A stretch of DNA of 64,000 nucleotides from Cladophialophora immunda. Lineage: Eukaryota; Ascomycota; Eurotiomycetes; Chaetothyriales; Herpotrichiellaceae. Every line of letters starts with the position of its first letter. The first letter of the stretch is position 1. Made by a program: the position numbers and the translations under genes. The notes under the pieces are model-generated. The model was given only the letters and a program-made list of their open reading frames with translations. It did not search any database and had not been told where the DNA came from. The stretch covers positions 1,073,111-1,137,110 of the forward strand of contig NW_015622548.1 in the NCBI RefSeq assembly GCF_000835495.1, in the 5' to 3' direction. Positions 10,392 through 22,581 of this stretch are shown piece after piece.

Positions 10392-11324
10392 ATGGAGAAA
10401 CCCACAAACGGGAGTGCGCCCACCAAAGTGTGGACCACGCTCATCACGAACACTCAGTACCTCTCGGGCCTCCTCACGCTCGAGTATTCCTTGAAGAAAG
10501 TTGGCTCGCAATATCCTCTCGTCGCACTTTACACTGATACGTTTCCTCCCGAAGGCCTGCAAGCCCTCGAAAGGAGAGGCATACCGGCGAAACACATTCC
10601 TTATCTCCTGCCGTCCGTCCCCAAGGAGTACGCCAACGATCCGCGTTTCTACGACTGCTGGAGCAAATTAACTCCCTTCAGCCTCACCGAGTATGAGAGG
10701 GTGGTACAACTGGACAGCGACATGATGGTCTTGAAGAACATGGATGAACTGATGGAGCTGGAGCTGGACCCGCCTGAGATGAATGGCGAGGGAAACAGGG
10801 TATACGCTGCCAGTCATGCTTGCGCGTGTAATCCCTTGAACAAGCCGCACTATCCGAGACATTGGATACCGGAGAACTGCGGATTCACTTCCCAGCATAC
10901 TACACCAGACGATGCTCAGATTCATGGGCCACCTCCCACCGCGGGGATAGGGTCCCCCAATGGCGGGCTAGTCGTGTGCAACCCCAGCCAAGCCATCTAC
11001 AACAAGATCCTCGACGCCATGAAAAACGGCGACTTGACCTCAAGCTACGACTTCGCCGATCAGAGCTTGCTGGGTGACCGATTTTATGGTCGCTGGGTCG
11101 GACTGCCGTACATCTACAACGCTCTGAAGACGTTGAGGTGGAAAGGAGTTCATGACGCCATCTGGCGCGACGATCAGGTCAAGAATGTCCATTTCATCCT
11201 GAGTCCAAAGCCTTGGGATGAGAAATTCGAAGATATCCAGGACGAAACGCACAGGTGGTGGCACCGCATAAACGACGAGCGGTTGGCGCGTGAAAAGTCC
11301 CATGAGATCAGTGATGGGTTTTAG
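10392..11324 (+). CDS. Glycosyltransferase family 8 protein (glycogenin/galactinol-synthase-like)
   Basis: A nucleotide-sugar-dependent retaining glycosyltransferase, 310 aa, single exon. The ATG of MEKPTNGSAP is used; earlier in-frame codons start only with GTG. GT8 features include the N-terminal TLITNTQYLSGLLTLEYSL strand-helix and the metal-binding DSD in VVQLDSDMMVLKN at about residue 109. The GSPNGGLVVCNPS segment and the DQSLLGDRF segment, whose DQ is typical of GT8, follow. No signal peptide or membrane anchor is visible, so a cytosolic enzyme is likely. Plant galactinol synthases and fungal glycogenin-like proteins share these motifs. The acceptor is unknown. Confidence 0.85.
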   Translation: MEKPTNGSAPTKVWTTLITNTQYLSGLLTLEYSLKKVGSQYPLVALYTDTFPPEGLQALERRGIPAKHIPYLLPSVPKEYANDPRFYDCWSKLTPFSLTEYERVVQLDSDMMVLKNMDELMELELDPPEMNGEGNRVYAASHACACNPLNKPHYPRHWIPENCGFTSQHTTPDDAQIHGPPPTAGIGSPNGGLVVCNPSQAIYNKILDAMKNGDLTSSYDFADQSLLGDRFYGRWVGLPYIYNALKTLRWKGVHDAIWRDDQVKNVHFILSPKPWDEKFEDIQDETHRWWHRINDERLAREKSHEISDGF

Positions 11325-11436
11325 CGCAAGTGAGGCTGTTGGTAAGGTGCGAGGTACCAGTAATTAATGGGTATTTAGACGTTGAGCGCAACGCGCAAAA
11401 TAGAGGCTGATAGACAGATAGACAGATATTACGGAT

Positions 11437-13593
11437 TTAAATGCTGATAGCTGGCAGCGGCACCACAGCAGCGCCTCTTTGTTGTTCACTTTTCATCCTT
11501 TCAAAAAGCACCACTGCAGCAGCCTCACAACCCGGGTTCGTCTCTCTATGCAGCTTTCGCAGTGAGTCGATGATCGAATTGTTTGTGTCAGCCGCACTAG
11601 ACCCAAATCCCGATTGCAGAAGAGAGAAATAAGCGGTGTTCAGCAAGAGAAATGCCCACTGCAGGTTTTCTTGGTTCTCCGTGGGACCATTTCTCAGCTC
11701 GCTCATCGACCACCATGTCATGATCGAGCTCAACGAAGGGACATGGACCTTTCCAATGGTGTCATTGATCGAAGTGAACGCCTTCCGATCAACGCTCCAT
11801 CTAGGCTGTCTCATGATGGCTCGAACAAGCCACGCCGTTGGAGCAGCCAAGCCGTTCATTGTGCAGCAGAAAGCAACGCACATTCCAACATCGGTCGATG
11901 CCAAACCTTCCTGCACGAGGATGCCGGACGTAAAATATATCACGACAGCGTGGGAAGCGCCTCCTTGCTCGCTCCTCCCGACCCATAACTTCATATCGGT
12001 TACATTCAGGATCCATCGCAGCAGATGCTGATCCTTCGAACACAGCGCAGCGGCATGCCAGGCAATGCTCTCAGCGGGGATTGGAGTGGATATAGTCATG
12101 TCTGGCGAATAGATCCGCAAGTCGAGACACCTGACGACGGCTTGCGGTCGAGTGTCCACTTCTGTCGCATTTTGGACGGTTATCAGGCCAGTGCTACAAC
12201 ATCTCCAGTCCACTCTTGCTTCACCATATTGACCCGTTCCTGCTCGGAATTGTACTGGCCTGCTTTTCGTAAGACTACGAGCGAAGGCGGCAGCGATGCA
12301 GATAACAAGCTCGCATACACCAAGCCACCAGCTGGAGGAGCGAAGCCCAAGGTAATGGCAGAGGAAGCTCATCGTTAAGCAAATCCCAATTGCGTCAGCT
12401 TTGATGCAATCCCAGCTGGTCAGAGGCTTCAGCCAAACCGCTTCGAATGCCTGTCTTCCACCGTTGACAGCAGTTAGAAATTCTGCTCCCACCTTGCTGT
12501 CAGACTGCGCGGCTATCACAAGGCCATCCTTCCATGTCTGCGACAGTGGTGCATGTCTTGGTCGAAGCGGTATGGAATGACTAGAGTGGTAGATATTCCG
12601 AGCAGCAAGAGTGACGAACGTGACAATTCCAATATATCCTATAATAGTTAGGATCCAGCCAGTCGAAAGTCGCCACACAAGGCTGAACCTTAGCTCAATC
12701 AAGTAGAAGGCCAGAATTGTCAACGTCGAGCTCAGTCCGATGAGAGACGACATCTTTCGTGAGGTAAGATTGGCAGTGGAGTACTCTGAGACAGCATCAA
12801 AGGTGATGGCGAAGGAGATCTTTCCTGCTCCGCTTACAGCAACTCTCATACTTGCTGCACTTTTGTTGTGTTGAGGCGGCATATTTGCAGTTGGCAGATT
12901 CAGTGTATGTTGCAACCAGCCTCTCAGAGTTTCGGATTTCTGATCGAGGAGATTCACTTGCAACGCGGCTGCCAGTATTTCCAGCAACCGATCCTTGATG
13001 TCGTTCTTTTCCTGGTCAGCGACCAGTATCTGCGAGCACCATCTTAGTCTGGCGGCTGTTGTAGGAACATGCAGCCGAATCTTTGCTGCTTCATAGGTAT
13101 GACAAGACTGGAGCTGAATTGTGACATCTCTGATAGTGTCCTCTGAGATGGTTGATTGCAGAATAGACACCCCCACGGCCCGAGCATGAAAAGCCGACGT
13201 AGCTGCAGTTGTTCGCACCAGATAGCCGTCCACCAATTCGGGATGAATGCCATTACAGTTGACACGAGACATCTCCAAGGCGGCAACACTCCGAGATTCC
13301 TGCTCGTATCCCAGAAACGAGCGGATCCGGTGACTGCCAGACATTCGAAAAAGGCTGGTGACGATGGAGACGAGCCCCAGGGGCGCGGCCGCAAGGCTGA
13401 AGGCTCCGCTAATGCCCCTGATATCTCGCAACAGTTGTTTGGTACTTCGTTCGCCGATGAGTAGAATCAGAGGCCCAACATCCGAAAGCGCAGTAGCCCA
13501 CGCGTCGTAACTTGAATCGACGGAGCCGCCGATGGGAAGTCCCCAGACTCTGCCAATCAAAAGGTAGACGTAAAGGACGGAGTCAGAAAACAT
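11437..13593 (-). CDS. Polytopic membrane protein of unknown function (5' end unresolved)
   Basis: Not recognised beyond being a large fungal membrane protein. From the first in-frame ATG (MFSDSVLYVY) it has 718 aa. The frame stays open upstream and reads GPWPSLLKPFSLTSLENI, which looks coding. A probable intron acceptor (TTTGTGTAG) lies near 13762, with a GTGAGTAAAT donor near 13825, so at least one 5' exon is likely, but I could not find a start codon that keeps the frame. Several hydrophobic segments are visible, including VGPLILLIGE, LGLVSIVTSLFRM, a segment around ILAFYLIELRFSLVW, IGYIGIVTFVTLAA and LGVCELVICIAAAFA. No enzyme motif is seen. Confidence 0.7.
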   Translation of the reverse strand: MFSDSVLYVYLLIGRVWGLPIGGSVDSSYDAWATALSDVGPLILLIGERSTKQLLRDIRGISGAFSLAAAPLGLVSIVTSLFRMSGSHRIRSFLGYEQESRSVAALEMSRVNCNGIHPELVDGYLVRTTAATSAFHARAVGVSILQSTISEDTIRDVTIQLQSCHTYEAAKIRLHVPTTAARLRWCSQILVADQEKNDIKDRLLEILAAALQVNLLDQKSETLRGWLQHTLNLPTANMPPQHNKSAASMRVAVSGAGKISFAITFDAVSEYSTANLTSRKMSSLIGLSSTLTILAFYLIELRFSLVWRLSTGWILTIIGYIGIVTFVTLAARNIYHSSHSIPLRPRHAPLSQTWKDGLVIAAQSDSKVGAEFLTAVNGGRQAFEAVWLKPLTSWDCIKADAIGICLTMSFLCHYLGLRSSSWWLGVCELVICIAAAFARSLTKSRPVQFRAGTGQYGEARVDWRCCSTGLITVQNATEVDTRPQAVVRCLDLRIYSPDMTISTPIPAESIAWHAAALCSKDQHLLRWILNVTDMKLWVGRSEQGGASHAVVIYFTSGILVQEGLASTDVGMCVAFCCTMNGLAAPTAWLVRAIMRQPRWSVDRKAFTSINDTIGKVHVPSLSSIMTWWSMSELRNGPTENQENLQWAFLLLNTAYFSLLQSGFGSSAADTNNSIIDSLRKLHRETNPGCEAAAVVLFERMKSEQQRGAAVVPLPAISI

Positions 13594-16127
13594 GTCGGCC
13601 GCATCTGTGTCATTGGCCCATTGGTGGAATATGAGGGAAATGCTCCAAAGTCTTTCTCTCTTTCGTTCTCCATCGCCCGACCGTGAAATATTTTCGAGAC
13701 TGGTGAGGCTGAAGGGTTTCAAAAGCGAAGGCCAGGGGCCAAGGACGGTGTCGGATCTCGCTACACAAATCGAACAACACCAGAAGAATCAGGGACATGG
13801 GATGATTGGATAGCGATTTACTCACCGAATCAACGTACTGCCTGCATCTTGATTTGGCACACAGCTTCGATTGGTTGCTGCAGATCAGTTGCTCTGGGCT
13901 CACCAACAACTGACAAAATGCCCGTTGAGGTTGGGTGGCGAATGTAGGCAGACAACAAGGAGGCGGGCTTCAGAGCACGGATAACGATCTACATCCACAG
14001 AGAGCCGAGAGTCCCATCGGACGGAGACACAGCATTGCCAGGCTTGTGGGTGACATGAATCACCTTATTCACGATTCGAGATCTAGCAGCTTCGGCCTGT
14101 CACTCCCGTCGTTTTTGCCCAACTCGGTCAACTCGCGCCCGTCTGAGAGCACACGACACCGCAGTCCCATGCACGGTTGACACATCCTCACCGAAAGGCT
14201 TCTCGATGAACCCGAGGGGCTTCGTCTTCCTCTTTCCCACGAACACGAGTTCGATGGAAATGCACCGCATGGCACTCATCTGACCTGACGTTCCCTCTGA
14301 TTCTGCAGCTAGGCTGATATTTCCTCACACCCACCCAACCAGCAATTTTCTCGAGCAAAACCGACTGCTAGATGGTCAGAAGAGTGTCGGGTTACTAACG
14401 AACCTTGCCGTTGCATCCGCGGGCTCTTCCTCCTCGTCGAGCAATGAGTGCCCAGCTGAAGTCTACAGCCATGCCTAGTCGTCCCGGCGCAGGGCCCAAA
14501 GCTCAAGAGGAGGCTTCTAAGTGACTGGTTGAAGGCATTCTTCGGACCACGCGCGAGGGAGAAAAGATCAGGAAAGAGGAGGTGCTGGGCAGCGGATGAG
14601 GCGTTCGAAACCAATGGTCGTGCCGCTTCACCTCCACCTACGAGTACGTCCTTCCATCAGTCCATCGGAATCTGCGGTCATGAGTCGATGCCGATGAGCA
14701 CCCCACGCCTAGATCCTCTCCCGCCAACGATCTTCTCCTGACGAGCGGCAGAAATATCACAAATCCAGACTGCCCGAGGAAATTCTCGAAGCATCAGTGG
14801 CTAGAATTAAAGGCACGGTCAGCTTTTTTTGCTCAATTTTTCCCACTCCAATGGCTCGGTGCAACGTGGAAGGACAGACTGCGAATGATGACTGCGACGG
14901 CGCAGCTCATGGTGCCAGATTATTGTGAAAGGACTCTCGCAACTGGGCTTCCCGGTCTGCAGTCTCTCCCAATTCGCAGCCCCAAGATCAGCATCACCGC
15001 CCAATGTCAGCTACAGTTGCCAGTGGGGCGCAGGCCAGAAAGCAATGAGACCTGCAGTCTGGCAAAATGGATCAACGAGGCAAAAAGATGGTTTGACCTA
15101 CTTGCTAGAACGGGCACCGCAAGGACAGCCGACTGAGGCAATTGGGGCGGGCGCCACCGACATGAAACCACCTGTGACAGGGCGAGGAACCGTCGCATCG
15201 GCCAGTCAGCGGCGGCCTGTAGCCGACCATCTCTCACACTGGCCCGTTTCCCCTGCCTCCTCGGGCGTTGAGGGCCGCAGTCCCGTTCCACAAGGTGCCT
15301 GCATTGGCCCAAGCACCAATCCAAAAATGCCGAAGATGGGCTCCTACTCAGCACCGTCGCATGCACCTCGACCGCCCGCTCGAGCCCGGCTTCCTAGCTA
15401 CAACATTGTTCGAGCCATGCGTTTTCTTCGCATACGTCGTCCTTCGCACGCCGAATCTGAGGCGAGATGGAGAGGGATTCTGCATCATGCAGCTGGACCG
15501 AAGTCCTCCCTGAGAAAGTCAAGCTAGTCCGCCTCTTCAAGCCCTGACCTCCTCGTTTTTCGCGCAATTCTGGCATGAGGATATCACCACCTTGCCGTCA
15601 CAAGCCCTTTCCTTTGCCCATCACACTCCCATCACTTCAAACCGCGGTTACCAACAAATTTGCAAAGCTCACAAATTCATTTCTGGTCTCTTGTCAAGAC
15701 TATTTCTTCTTCTTATGCACGTTTCCTTTCTCCGACGTGAGACAGAATCTGTCATCCATGAAGTGCAACAGCGAGAATAACAAAACCGACGGGGTCTCGA
15801 AAGTATCTCGACGTCACGCCTAGCATCTATTAAGACCTGCCTGTGTGACCTCTTGTGCTTCTCTTGAGTCCCGCCATTGCAGTGTACATTGAGCGTGCAC
15901 TTGTTCTGAACGTTCACACAGACGCCTCACCGCTTCTCTCGTACCTGAGCCCTTCTTCTGTGCCTGATTTTGTGAAGCAATACTCTTGCACCACCCTCTG
16001 TGAACTGGGCAATCGGTGCATAAAGATTTGACCTGCTCCACGCTACGCAGCACAGAGGCGAAGATCACTCGGTCATCCAAGAGCACATTTCCAGCCTCCA
16101 AATACACCTTTCAGTCAACTCAAAGCC
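13594..16127. other. Long intergenic region (about 2.5 kb)
   Basis: The proximal part (to about 13.9 kb) probably holds the missing 5' exon of the membrane protein gene. The rest shows only GC-biased open frames, such as one at 14925-15527 on the plus strand with no domain, and I see no gene in it. The last ~500 bp would be the promoter and leader of the gene at 16128. Confidence 0.5.
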
Positions 16128-17036
16128 ATGTGTGTGCGTACGAAGACCTCGTACGGATGCGGATGCGAATACAAGACTACCGCCGAGTGCCACTCTTCCC
16201 GTTGTCCAGGTCTCGAAAGATATCATTACCCTAGGAGTGGTGACTGCCGCACCTGCAAAGAAGCGGGCACTGCAGTAACACGAGGGCGAGATGGCAAAGG
16301 CAGATATGGGCAAGAAATCAACAGGCGAAGACACTCGAGGGAAGATGAGGAAGCCTCCATTGACGACCTAGGCACCGCTGATGTTGGTGATGGGATCAGT
16401 CCGTGGGCGCCTCCATCATCGCGAGAAAAGGAATGGTGCAGCCATTCCAGGAAAAAGGCAGATGATGCTTGGTTGCAGGAGCATGCAGAGCGAAACCATG
16501 ACCTGCAAAGTATCCGCGACTCTCTACCGGAATATCCGCCTTCTGGCTGTGGATCTCCCGTCGCCGACTCTTGTCCTCGACGACATGCACGCGTCTACTT
16601 GGTCGATGACGATGTTCACTACGATCGTGGGGACAGCTACGAGAGACGTCATCGGCGCGAGGAATCGGGCAAGAGTCTTCCTGTCGAAATACGCAGCAGA
16701 AACGTCTACCGCCGGCGAAGACAAGACAGCCAAGACAGTTTTGACAGCATGCGCAGCTCACGCTCGTCGGCCCGAAAGCATACTCCTGCTCTCACAACCT
16801 ACACGTCGTACGAGTACAATGATGTCCACGATTCCGGATATGGCTCATATGGCTCTCGAGCATCCAATGGATATCGAGGAGCAAAGACGGAGCCCTACGC
16901 CTATCCACCATCACCACCCCCTCGAGTCGTGAGCATCAAATCACCCTCACCTCATTCTTATCCCGCCTACGGAACCGGCCCGGTCAATATTGTAACACGG
17001 GCTCCGACATATGGGTACAGCGCTCCCAGATACTGA
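16128..17036 (+). CDS. Hypothetical protein with Cys-rich N-terminus and Arg/Ser/Tyr-rich tail
   Basis: Family function unknown. A single exon of 302 aa starts at MCVRTKTSYGCGCEYKTT. The first ~50 residues hold seven cysteines in CGCEYKT.EC...RCPG and DCRTC patterns, suggesting a small metal-binding module. This type of N-terminus is common in otherwise unrelated filamentous-fungal proteins. The rest is hydrophilic and probably disordered: Arg/Glu-rich to about residue 220, then Ser/Tyr/Gly-rich and Pro-rich, ending YGYSAPRY. No signal peptide or transmembrane segment is seen. Confidence 0.7.
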   Translation: MCVRTKTSYGCGCEYKTTAECHSSRCPGLERYHYPRSGDCRTCKEAGTAVTRGRDGKGRYGQEINRRRHSREDEEASIDDLGTADVGDGISPWAPPSSREKEWCSHSRKKADDAWLQEHAERNHDLQSIRDSLPEYPPSGCGSPVADSCPRRHARVYLVDDDVHYDRGDSYERRHRREESGKSLPVEIRSRNVYRRRRQDSQDSFDSMRSSRSSARKHTPALTTYTSYEYNDVHDSGYGSYGSRASNGYRGAKTEPYAYPPSPPPRVVSIKSPSPHSYPAYGTGPVNIVTRAPTYGYSAPRY

Positions 17037-18930
17037 TTCGGCAGGAACGAAGATTCTATGTTGTTTGCAGCAAGGCATTTTCCCAGGCGTTTTGAGCCCA
17101 AGGCAAGGCTGCACAAGGCATTACATGGTCTCTGCATTGATGCAGGCAACGGAGCATCAAGCACTTTCCTTCTGTCAACTGCATGACGACACCTACCGTG
17201 TCTACAAGCTTGTTCCAGTCAAGAGATATACAAATTTCAGCAATGCAATGCCAAGATGCTAATCAGCGGGCATCTGCTGTGTGGCTCCAGGAGAGTTGTT
17301 TATCCATCTAACGTTTACGGGGCGAAGGCCTCCAGGTTGTTATTGGTCCAGGGTGAGACACGGGTGTCTCAGATGTATGATTGTTACAGTGTGGTTCAAG
17401 GATATCAATGAAGCGAATGAGTGAACGACGGCGGACGACTCGGACTCTATCAGGATGTTTGAGCTAACGATAAAGGAGACGGCGTCTGAGAAGATCCCAA
17501 GGGGGAGGCACGGCTACCGCAAGAGGAGGAACTTGGGCGGCCATAGTCAGTACTTCTATCTAGTTTGGGAGAGGTACTTTGTGACTTGTATCTATTATAT
17601 TTCCTCAACTACGTTGTCACGGTCTTTGGGAATCGGGCCCGTTGTTCGCTCTGAATTCCATGCTTTTTCCCATGGTCGCCGTGATGCTGTGTTTTGTATG
17701 CTGGAGGTGATGCTTAAGCAAACCTGGAGGAGGCGTTCACTTCTAGGCTTGCTTTCTTCATTCATAGAGCCCTGACACACCGGCCAAACTTCGATATAGC
17801 GTACCTGAGTGCCCATGAGCACTACGTAAACACGCGTAGCACATCGTAGGGAGCGGGCTGGAAGTACCGAGTACCCAACGATGCGCTCAGCTGTGGCTTG
17901 CGGCGAACTTGTTCAGGTCGCTGGGAATGTCTGCATGTCCTCTCACCAACCCTTGGTGGATGTGTGTCTAGCTAACTATTAGCTAGCTGAGCGATACGGC
18001 GGGCACCGAACTCGGCTGCCCAACTACCCTAGATAGTAACCAGCTGGATGCCCAGTGAAGTAGCTAAGGGCGCCAGTAGCTGCGATGAGCAAAACCTTGA
18101 GCAGAGGCTGCGCATTTCGCATCGCCCGCCCATCCAGTCGGCAATAATTCTCTGTAGATATCGTGGTCGCATCTCGCGTTTACTTCCCCGTTGAAGCAAG
18201 GCAGTAATATTCGGCATCTCGTACTTTGTGATCTCGTCCTACTGCCTCTGTTGGGTACTGTATGTGCCCGTCCTCCTCTGCGCTGCGGGTTCGACCCAGC
18301 TACACTCCTCGATCCGAGCGCAAGTGCTCTGTACCTTTCTCATTCTGGTCTGCAACGGGGTTCCTTTTCCGCGTGCTTGATGCGGGTCTTCGAGTCGACC
18401 TCAGGGAACTATCCACGTCTACTTCATGCCTCGAGAGAAGTAAGGGCGTCTCAGACTTATCGACGAGATGGACAATCTAAATAACATGGACGGCGCATAT
18501 AATATTAATTGAACTCTCTGTATTTGATTATCACGTACTCGGCACCTGCTCAAGACTCAGCTCCTCCCGCATTATCTGTCTCTCCATTACTGTCTGCTGC
18601 GAAAGCTCGCAATGTAGCATCCTGAATTATCCCCCTGCCCCTTCAGCTCAAAATTAGACGACACCGGATGTGAATTTTCGCAACGTATTCTGACCGCTTC
18701 CCTGCGGAATTTTCCATCTGCCTCTGGCCGTGCAGTCGCTATCAGATCCAAGCACTCCTCAGAGCTCTGCACGCTGCTCACGCGGCACAAAGCACGAAGC
18801 AAGCGGAAATAGACCCTCGACCTGCCTTTGCTTCGAACAGTCCTCGCCGTACCGGAAACCCACTTGCTCACCCACATACTCGATCATCAGTGCACGCCAC
18901 AGATGTTCTCGGCTGGTGCTCGTTGGAGGC
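17037..18930. other. Long intergenic region (about 1.9 kb), nothing recognised
   Basis: 3' flanks of two convergent genes. Short open frames only, with no domain, RNA gene or repeat that I can support. Confidence 0.5.
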
Positions 18931-20347
18931 CTAGCAGAACTCTTTCTCCGACACTATAGCCTTCTCGTTCTCGTACTCACTCCCTCTCAACGTGCTCGAG
19001 TCACCCACACAATCACTGTCCTTTTCTTTCGTCGGGCCTTGCTTCTTCATGGCAGCCTTCAGCTTCGCACAGTTCCAGCGCTCCGTCTTCTCGAGCTTTG
19101 CCACTCGATCCTTGCGTTCCTGCGCGAATTTCGCGGTCCAGTCGATTTTCTTCATCTTGCCATTCTTCTCGATGGCCACGTCACCCGACGGAACCCACTC
19201 TGCGGCTTTGCCCATGGAAGCGATGTCGCCGAGTTTGGCGACACCGTGGCCTACCGTTTTGAGGGCGAGGCCAACTCCCGAGATCGCAGAGCCAGCGGTA
19301 CGCAGCGGGAACTTGGCAATTCGGAGGCGACGAGACTCCTTGACTTGAACCATCGGCATGCGGGGAAGAGCTTTGACATCTCCCGGTTTGAGGGCGAGCA
19401 CCCAATCCCAAGTGAACTGCGAAGTGGCGCCGCGGTATTGGAAGTAGAAATTTCCCTGCACAGCGCTTGTTAGTACTACGGTTTGAATAGAGTGATGGGA
19501 ACAGTTGAAAAGGGGTCATAGGCATTTTTACCATGCCGGACTTGTCAGCCACAGTCCACTGCAGACGCTGAGTATTCGGAACGACGACTGGCTTCGTGAC
19601 GATGACAACCACGAACTGGATCTTGGCATCCTTTGGGTGACTCTTGGTATCAGCAATCGGGCAGTATTTGTAGTCTCCGAAGTTCTGCTTGTCGACGGCC
19701 TGGAGTTTGGCCTTGGGGATGAGGTGAACATGCTCGGTTGGGGACAGCACGGTGACTGAAGCGTGGCAGATAAAGTAAGTCTAGGGTCAAGATGCATGTA
19801 AAGAATCATCTGTAATAGCGAAAGAGGAAGAAGGAGCCGCGGGAAGGTCCATACATAGCCATTGGTAGATGCTTTGGGCGACTTCCTTGACGGTCATGTT
19901 CGTAATACCCAGTTCAAGATGATTTGGTCCCCACTTCGCTTGCTCCTTCTCCTTTGTACCATTTTGAAGATACAGATTCACACTGGCAAAGTTGCGTCCG
20001 CCCTTGATAGCCTGCTCGCGGAACTTCTTGGCGGTCTCGAGCTTGTCAGTGGTCTTGGAGTCTGCAAGATGCTCGGTGATGAGGAACACGTTCTGGCCAG
20101 CGCCAAAGGTGGCGTCGTCTTTGAGACTATCAAGACAGTAACCCAGCTTCTCAGTTTCTGATTCTTCAGTCGCGGAGAGGTTCTCGTCGGGTTTGATGTG
20201 GCCGGACATGATACACTCGCCGATCATGTCTTTGAGACTGGCGGCATGGGGAGTGTTGGTTGTCGGGTCATTGACATAGATCCATGGATGTCTGGACAGA
20301 GGAGGAGGAGTGGTGAGGCTCAAGAATCTGTTTGATTTCTTGCCCAT
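18931..20347 (-). CDS. Hypothetical protein, three exons (413 aa)
   Basis: Not recognised. Exons are 20347-19855, 19755-19532 and 19455-18931, with introns GTATGG...TTCAG and GTAAAA...GTGCAG. The frame is continuous through QWL/FTVLSPTEH and KSGM/GNFYFQY. The N-terminal ~165 residues contain an NVFLITEHLADSK segment and NLYLQNG. The centre has a beta-rich stretch, IQFVVVIVTKPVVVPNTQR. A Gly/Ala-rich helix (SAISGVGLALKTVGHGVAK) precedes a lysine-rich basic C-terminus. No signal peptide or clear transmembrane helix is present. The gene model is well supported by splice signals; the function is unknown. Confidence 0.75.
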
Positions 20348-21300
20348 CTTGGTCGAGGTTCTCGTGGGTCGGAGAGCGATGGAGGGGCAGAGAGGAATGG
20401 TTCACAGGCGGGCAGTGTGGGATAGGTGTGGTTGGTAGAGCAATGTGCTGGGATAACGACAGAATCGAAATGTGCTCAAGTAGCCAAGGTGAGCTCAACA
20501 CACCTGTCACTGCCTGAGATCAAGCCCTTCACACAACGAGAGAGGAAGAAGTGAAGGTGAAGGTGAGGCGAGGTGGTCAACCAAGTGAGGGAACACTAAG
20601 GTTGACTCTTCACAGGATTCAAGGAGGGGTAGCCTGGTTGGTCGAGATGCCAATTGTGTCTTGGTGGGACACTGGCGGTGACTGACCTTGGGAACCAGGC
20701 AAGGCTGAAAATCATCCGTCAATCATCCGTCAATCATTGCCCGGAAGACGACACAAGAGGGCTGCATTGCGATATTAGCACATTGGAAGCATGGGAAGGT
20801 TAAGGCTACGCGGATCACCACATCCTTGTACCACGGCCTTGTCAGGCAGACTCCAGAGTCTCGTCTCCATGAGGCACCCGCACGTCCAAGCTTCCTCAGC
20901 CGCCCTCCTCTTCTCTGTCATAATCCAGAGCACCTTTGTGCATTCGCCGGAGCTAGGTCCGCCAGTTGACCAGGTCCAATAGGAACAGATCTGCAAGCTC
21001 TGAGGATGTGCCAAAAGCAGCTCTGCGAGAAGCCAAGGTTTGGCGTGAACCGGTTAGAAATTCAGTAGCTCGCCAGGGCTTCCACATCACCTAACGAGCC
21101 AACCATCTGTTGCCTGGCCGCGGCATCCCTTCCTGCTATTTGATTCGCCCGTTCTCCAACCACACAGTTGCACGTTCGTGGCCATGCAGATGCAAGGCAA
21201 CTCCTCTCCAGACGCCCGGGTTGGGACAAGAAAAAGCAGGCTTTCCCACCTTGTACGGCCGATACGATAAGCAAGAAAGCTATCGTCCATCGCGTGCCTC
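20348..21300. other. Intergenic region, nothing recognised
   Basis: Promoter side of the unknown three-exon gene and 3' flank of the PTPA gene. No further gene seen. Confidence 0.5.
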
Positions 21301-22581
21301 TCAGTCAAATGGTATTGGGCGGAGTGCGCCCGACATACCCATCCGCTTTCTCATTTCCTCACCTGCCGCTACCGTGCTGGGCACCTTGATACCACAGCAG
21401 TCGCCCCAGTAGTCAGGCTCGTGTCCAAACTCCTTCACATGCTGCATTCTCTCCGCCTGAGCCCGCAGGGTCTCCTCGTCTAGTTGGCCCATGTCCTCAG
21501 TGCCAGGTATTAGGCCACCAAACAGAAAGTGCTGCATGATGGGCAACTTGCCCAGGACTTCCTTGGCAAACATTTTCCTCATGCCGTCTTCCACCTTTTG
21601 CCAGCTCTTTGCGCCCGAGATATCGTCTAGCATGGGGCTATGCCAACGCAGTCCCTTGACAGTCTTGACACTATCCACCCACCGGACTTGGTTGAGGTAG
21701 ATGTAATCGTCGCCCTCCTCGTCCAGAACAACATTGTTGTGGATCGACCTGGGCGTAATATAAGGATGCCCGACGAGCTGGCTTGCCCCGAACAAAAAGG
21801 GCAAGAATTGGTAGTCGTCGAGCCCCCAGACTCCATGGCTCCCTGCAGGCTCCAAGTAATATGTGCTCTGGATCTTCCGCATGAGGTTGAGGTATCGGAC
21901 GAAAGTGTGCATTACGATCGCAGGAAAGTCTTCTCGTTCGATCTGCTTCAGCTGGTACAGACAGAGCAGCCACATCATGAAATTCAGCTCGTGACCAGAC
22001 CCGTAATCAAGCCGCTCCTCGGAACCGAACGAATTGATCAAATAGACAGAGATCTCTTTGATGGCATCCTCATTGTGCAGCCCCAGCAGCTCCTTGTGTA
22101 TTCGGTCCACATCTCTTACAATGGCTTTGTGCAAACTGCGGAAGACTGGATTGCCAAATCTCGATCCCGTGTCGAGAGGAGGATATTGTTTTAACATTCC
22201 TTCCAAAGTGTCAAGGACTGAATCAAGTTTCTTGATTGTGGTCGACAAATGATGAGTGTCCAACGAGGAAATTCGACGGCCGCGGACGCAGTCGGCGAGG
22301 GTAAAGATCCATGCTAGTATCAGCACGTAGGTTGGCGAGGCTAGGAACTTCTCATGGTCACCCGGTGATAGAATTCGCTTGACTGGCGTCGTGAAGTGTA
22401 CAGATTCGATCGACGGAGGAGCAGGTAGGCTAGGTGTCTGGGGAGCAGGGTCGGATGGGCTGGGTTGCTGAGAAGACTTTCTTCGCGAGCTAGGAATCAA
22501 CTTGGGAATTGTATAAGATGTCTTTCCACTCCGGGCGTCGGCATCGACGCTGGTTTGGTTGATTGATTGTTCGGGTGCCAT
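21301..22581 (-). CDS. Protein phosphatase 2A activator PTPA (Rrd1/Rrd2 family peptidyl-prolyl isomerase)
   Basis: PTPA proteins activate the PP2A catalytic subunit and have prolyl isomerase activity. A single exon encodes 426 aa. A Pro/Ser-rich N-terminus of about 60 residues precedes the PTPA domain. Conserved blocks include [46 protein letters not shown] and the IPGTEDMGQ region. The domain continues through [11 protein letters not shown] to the terminal RPIPFD. These blocks cover the full domain, so the gene looks intact. The short length and C-terminus ending in PIPFD suggest the Rrd2 type rather than the longer Rrd1, but I am not certain of that choice. Confidence 0.92.
   Translation of the reverse strand: MAPEQSINQTSVDADARSGKTSYTIPKLIPSSRRKSSQQPSPSDPAPQTPSLPAPPSIESVHFTTPVKRILSPGDHEKFLASPTYVLILAWIFTLADCVRGRRISSLDTHHLSTTIKKLDSVLDTLEGMLKQYPPLDTGSRFGNPVFRSLHKAIVRDVDRIHKELLGLHNEDAIKEISVYLINSFGSEERLDYGSGHELNFMMWLLCLYQLKQIEREDFPAIVMHTFVRYLNLMRKIQSTYYLEPAGSHGVWGLDDYQFLPFLFGASQLVGHPYITPRSIHNNVVLDEEGDDYIYLNQVRWVDSVKTVKGLRWHSPMLDDISGAKSWQKVEDGMRKMFAKEVLGKLPIMQHFLFGGLIPGTEDMGQLDEETLRAQAERMQHVKEFGHEPDYWGDCCGIKVPSTVAAGEEMRKRMGMSGALRPIPFD

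Noticed and set aside
14925..15527. 200-codon open frame on the plus strand
   Set aside because: Composition is that of random GC-rich sequence, with no domain, signal or splice support.
18730..19473. 247-codon open frame antisense to the three-exon unknown gene
   Set aside because: Overlaps well-supported exons on the other strand; shadow frame.
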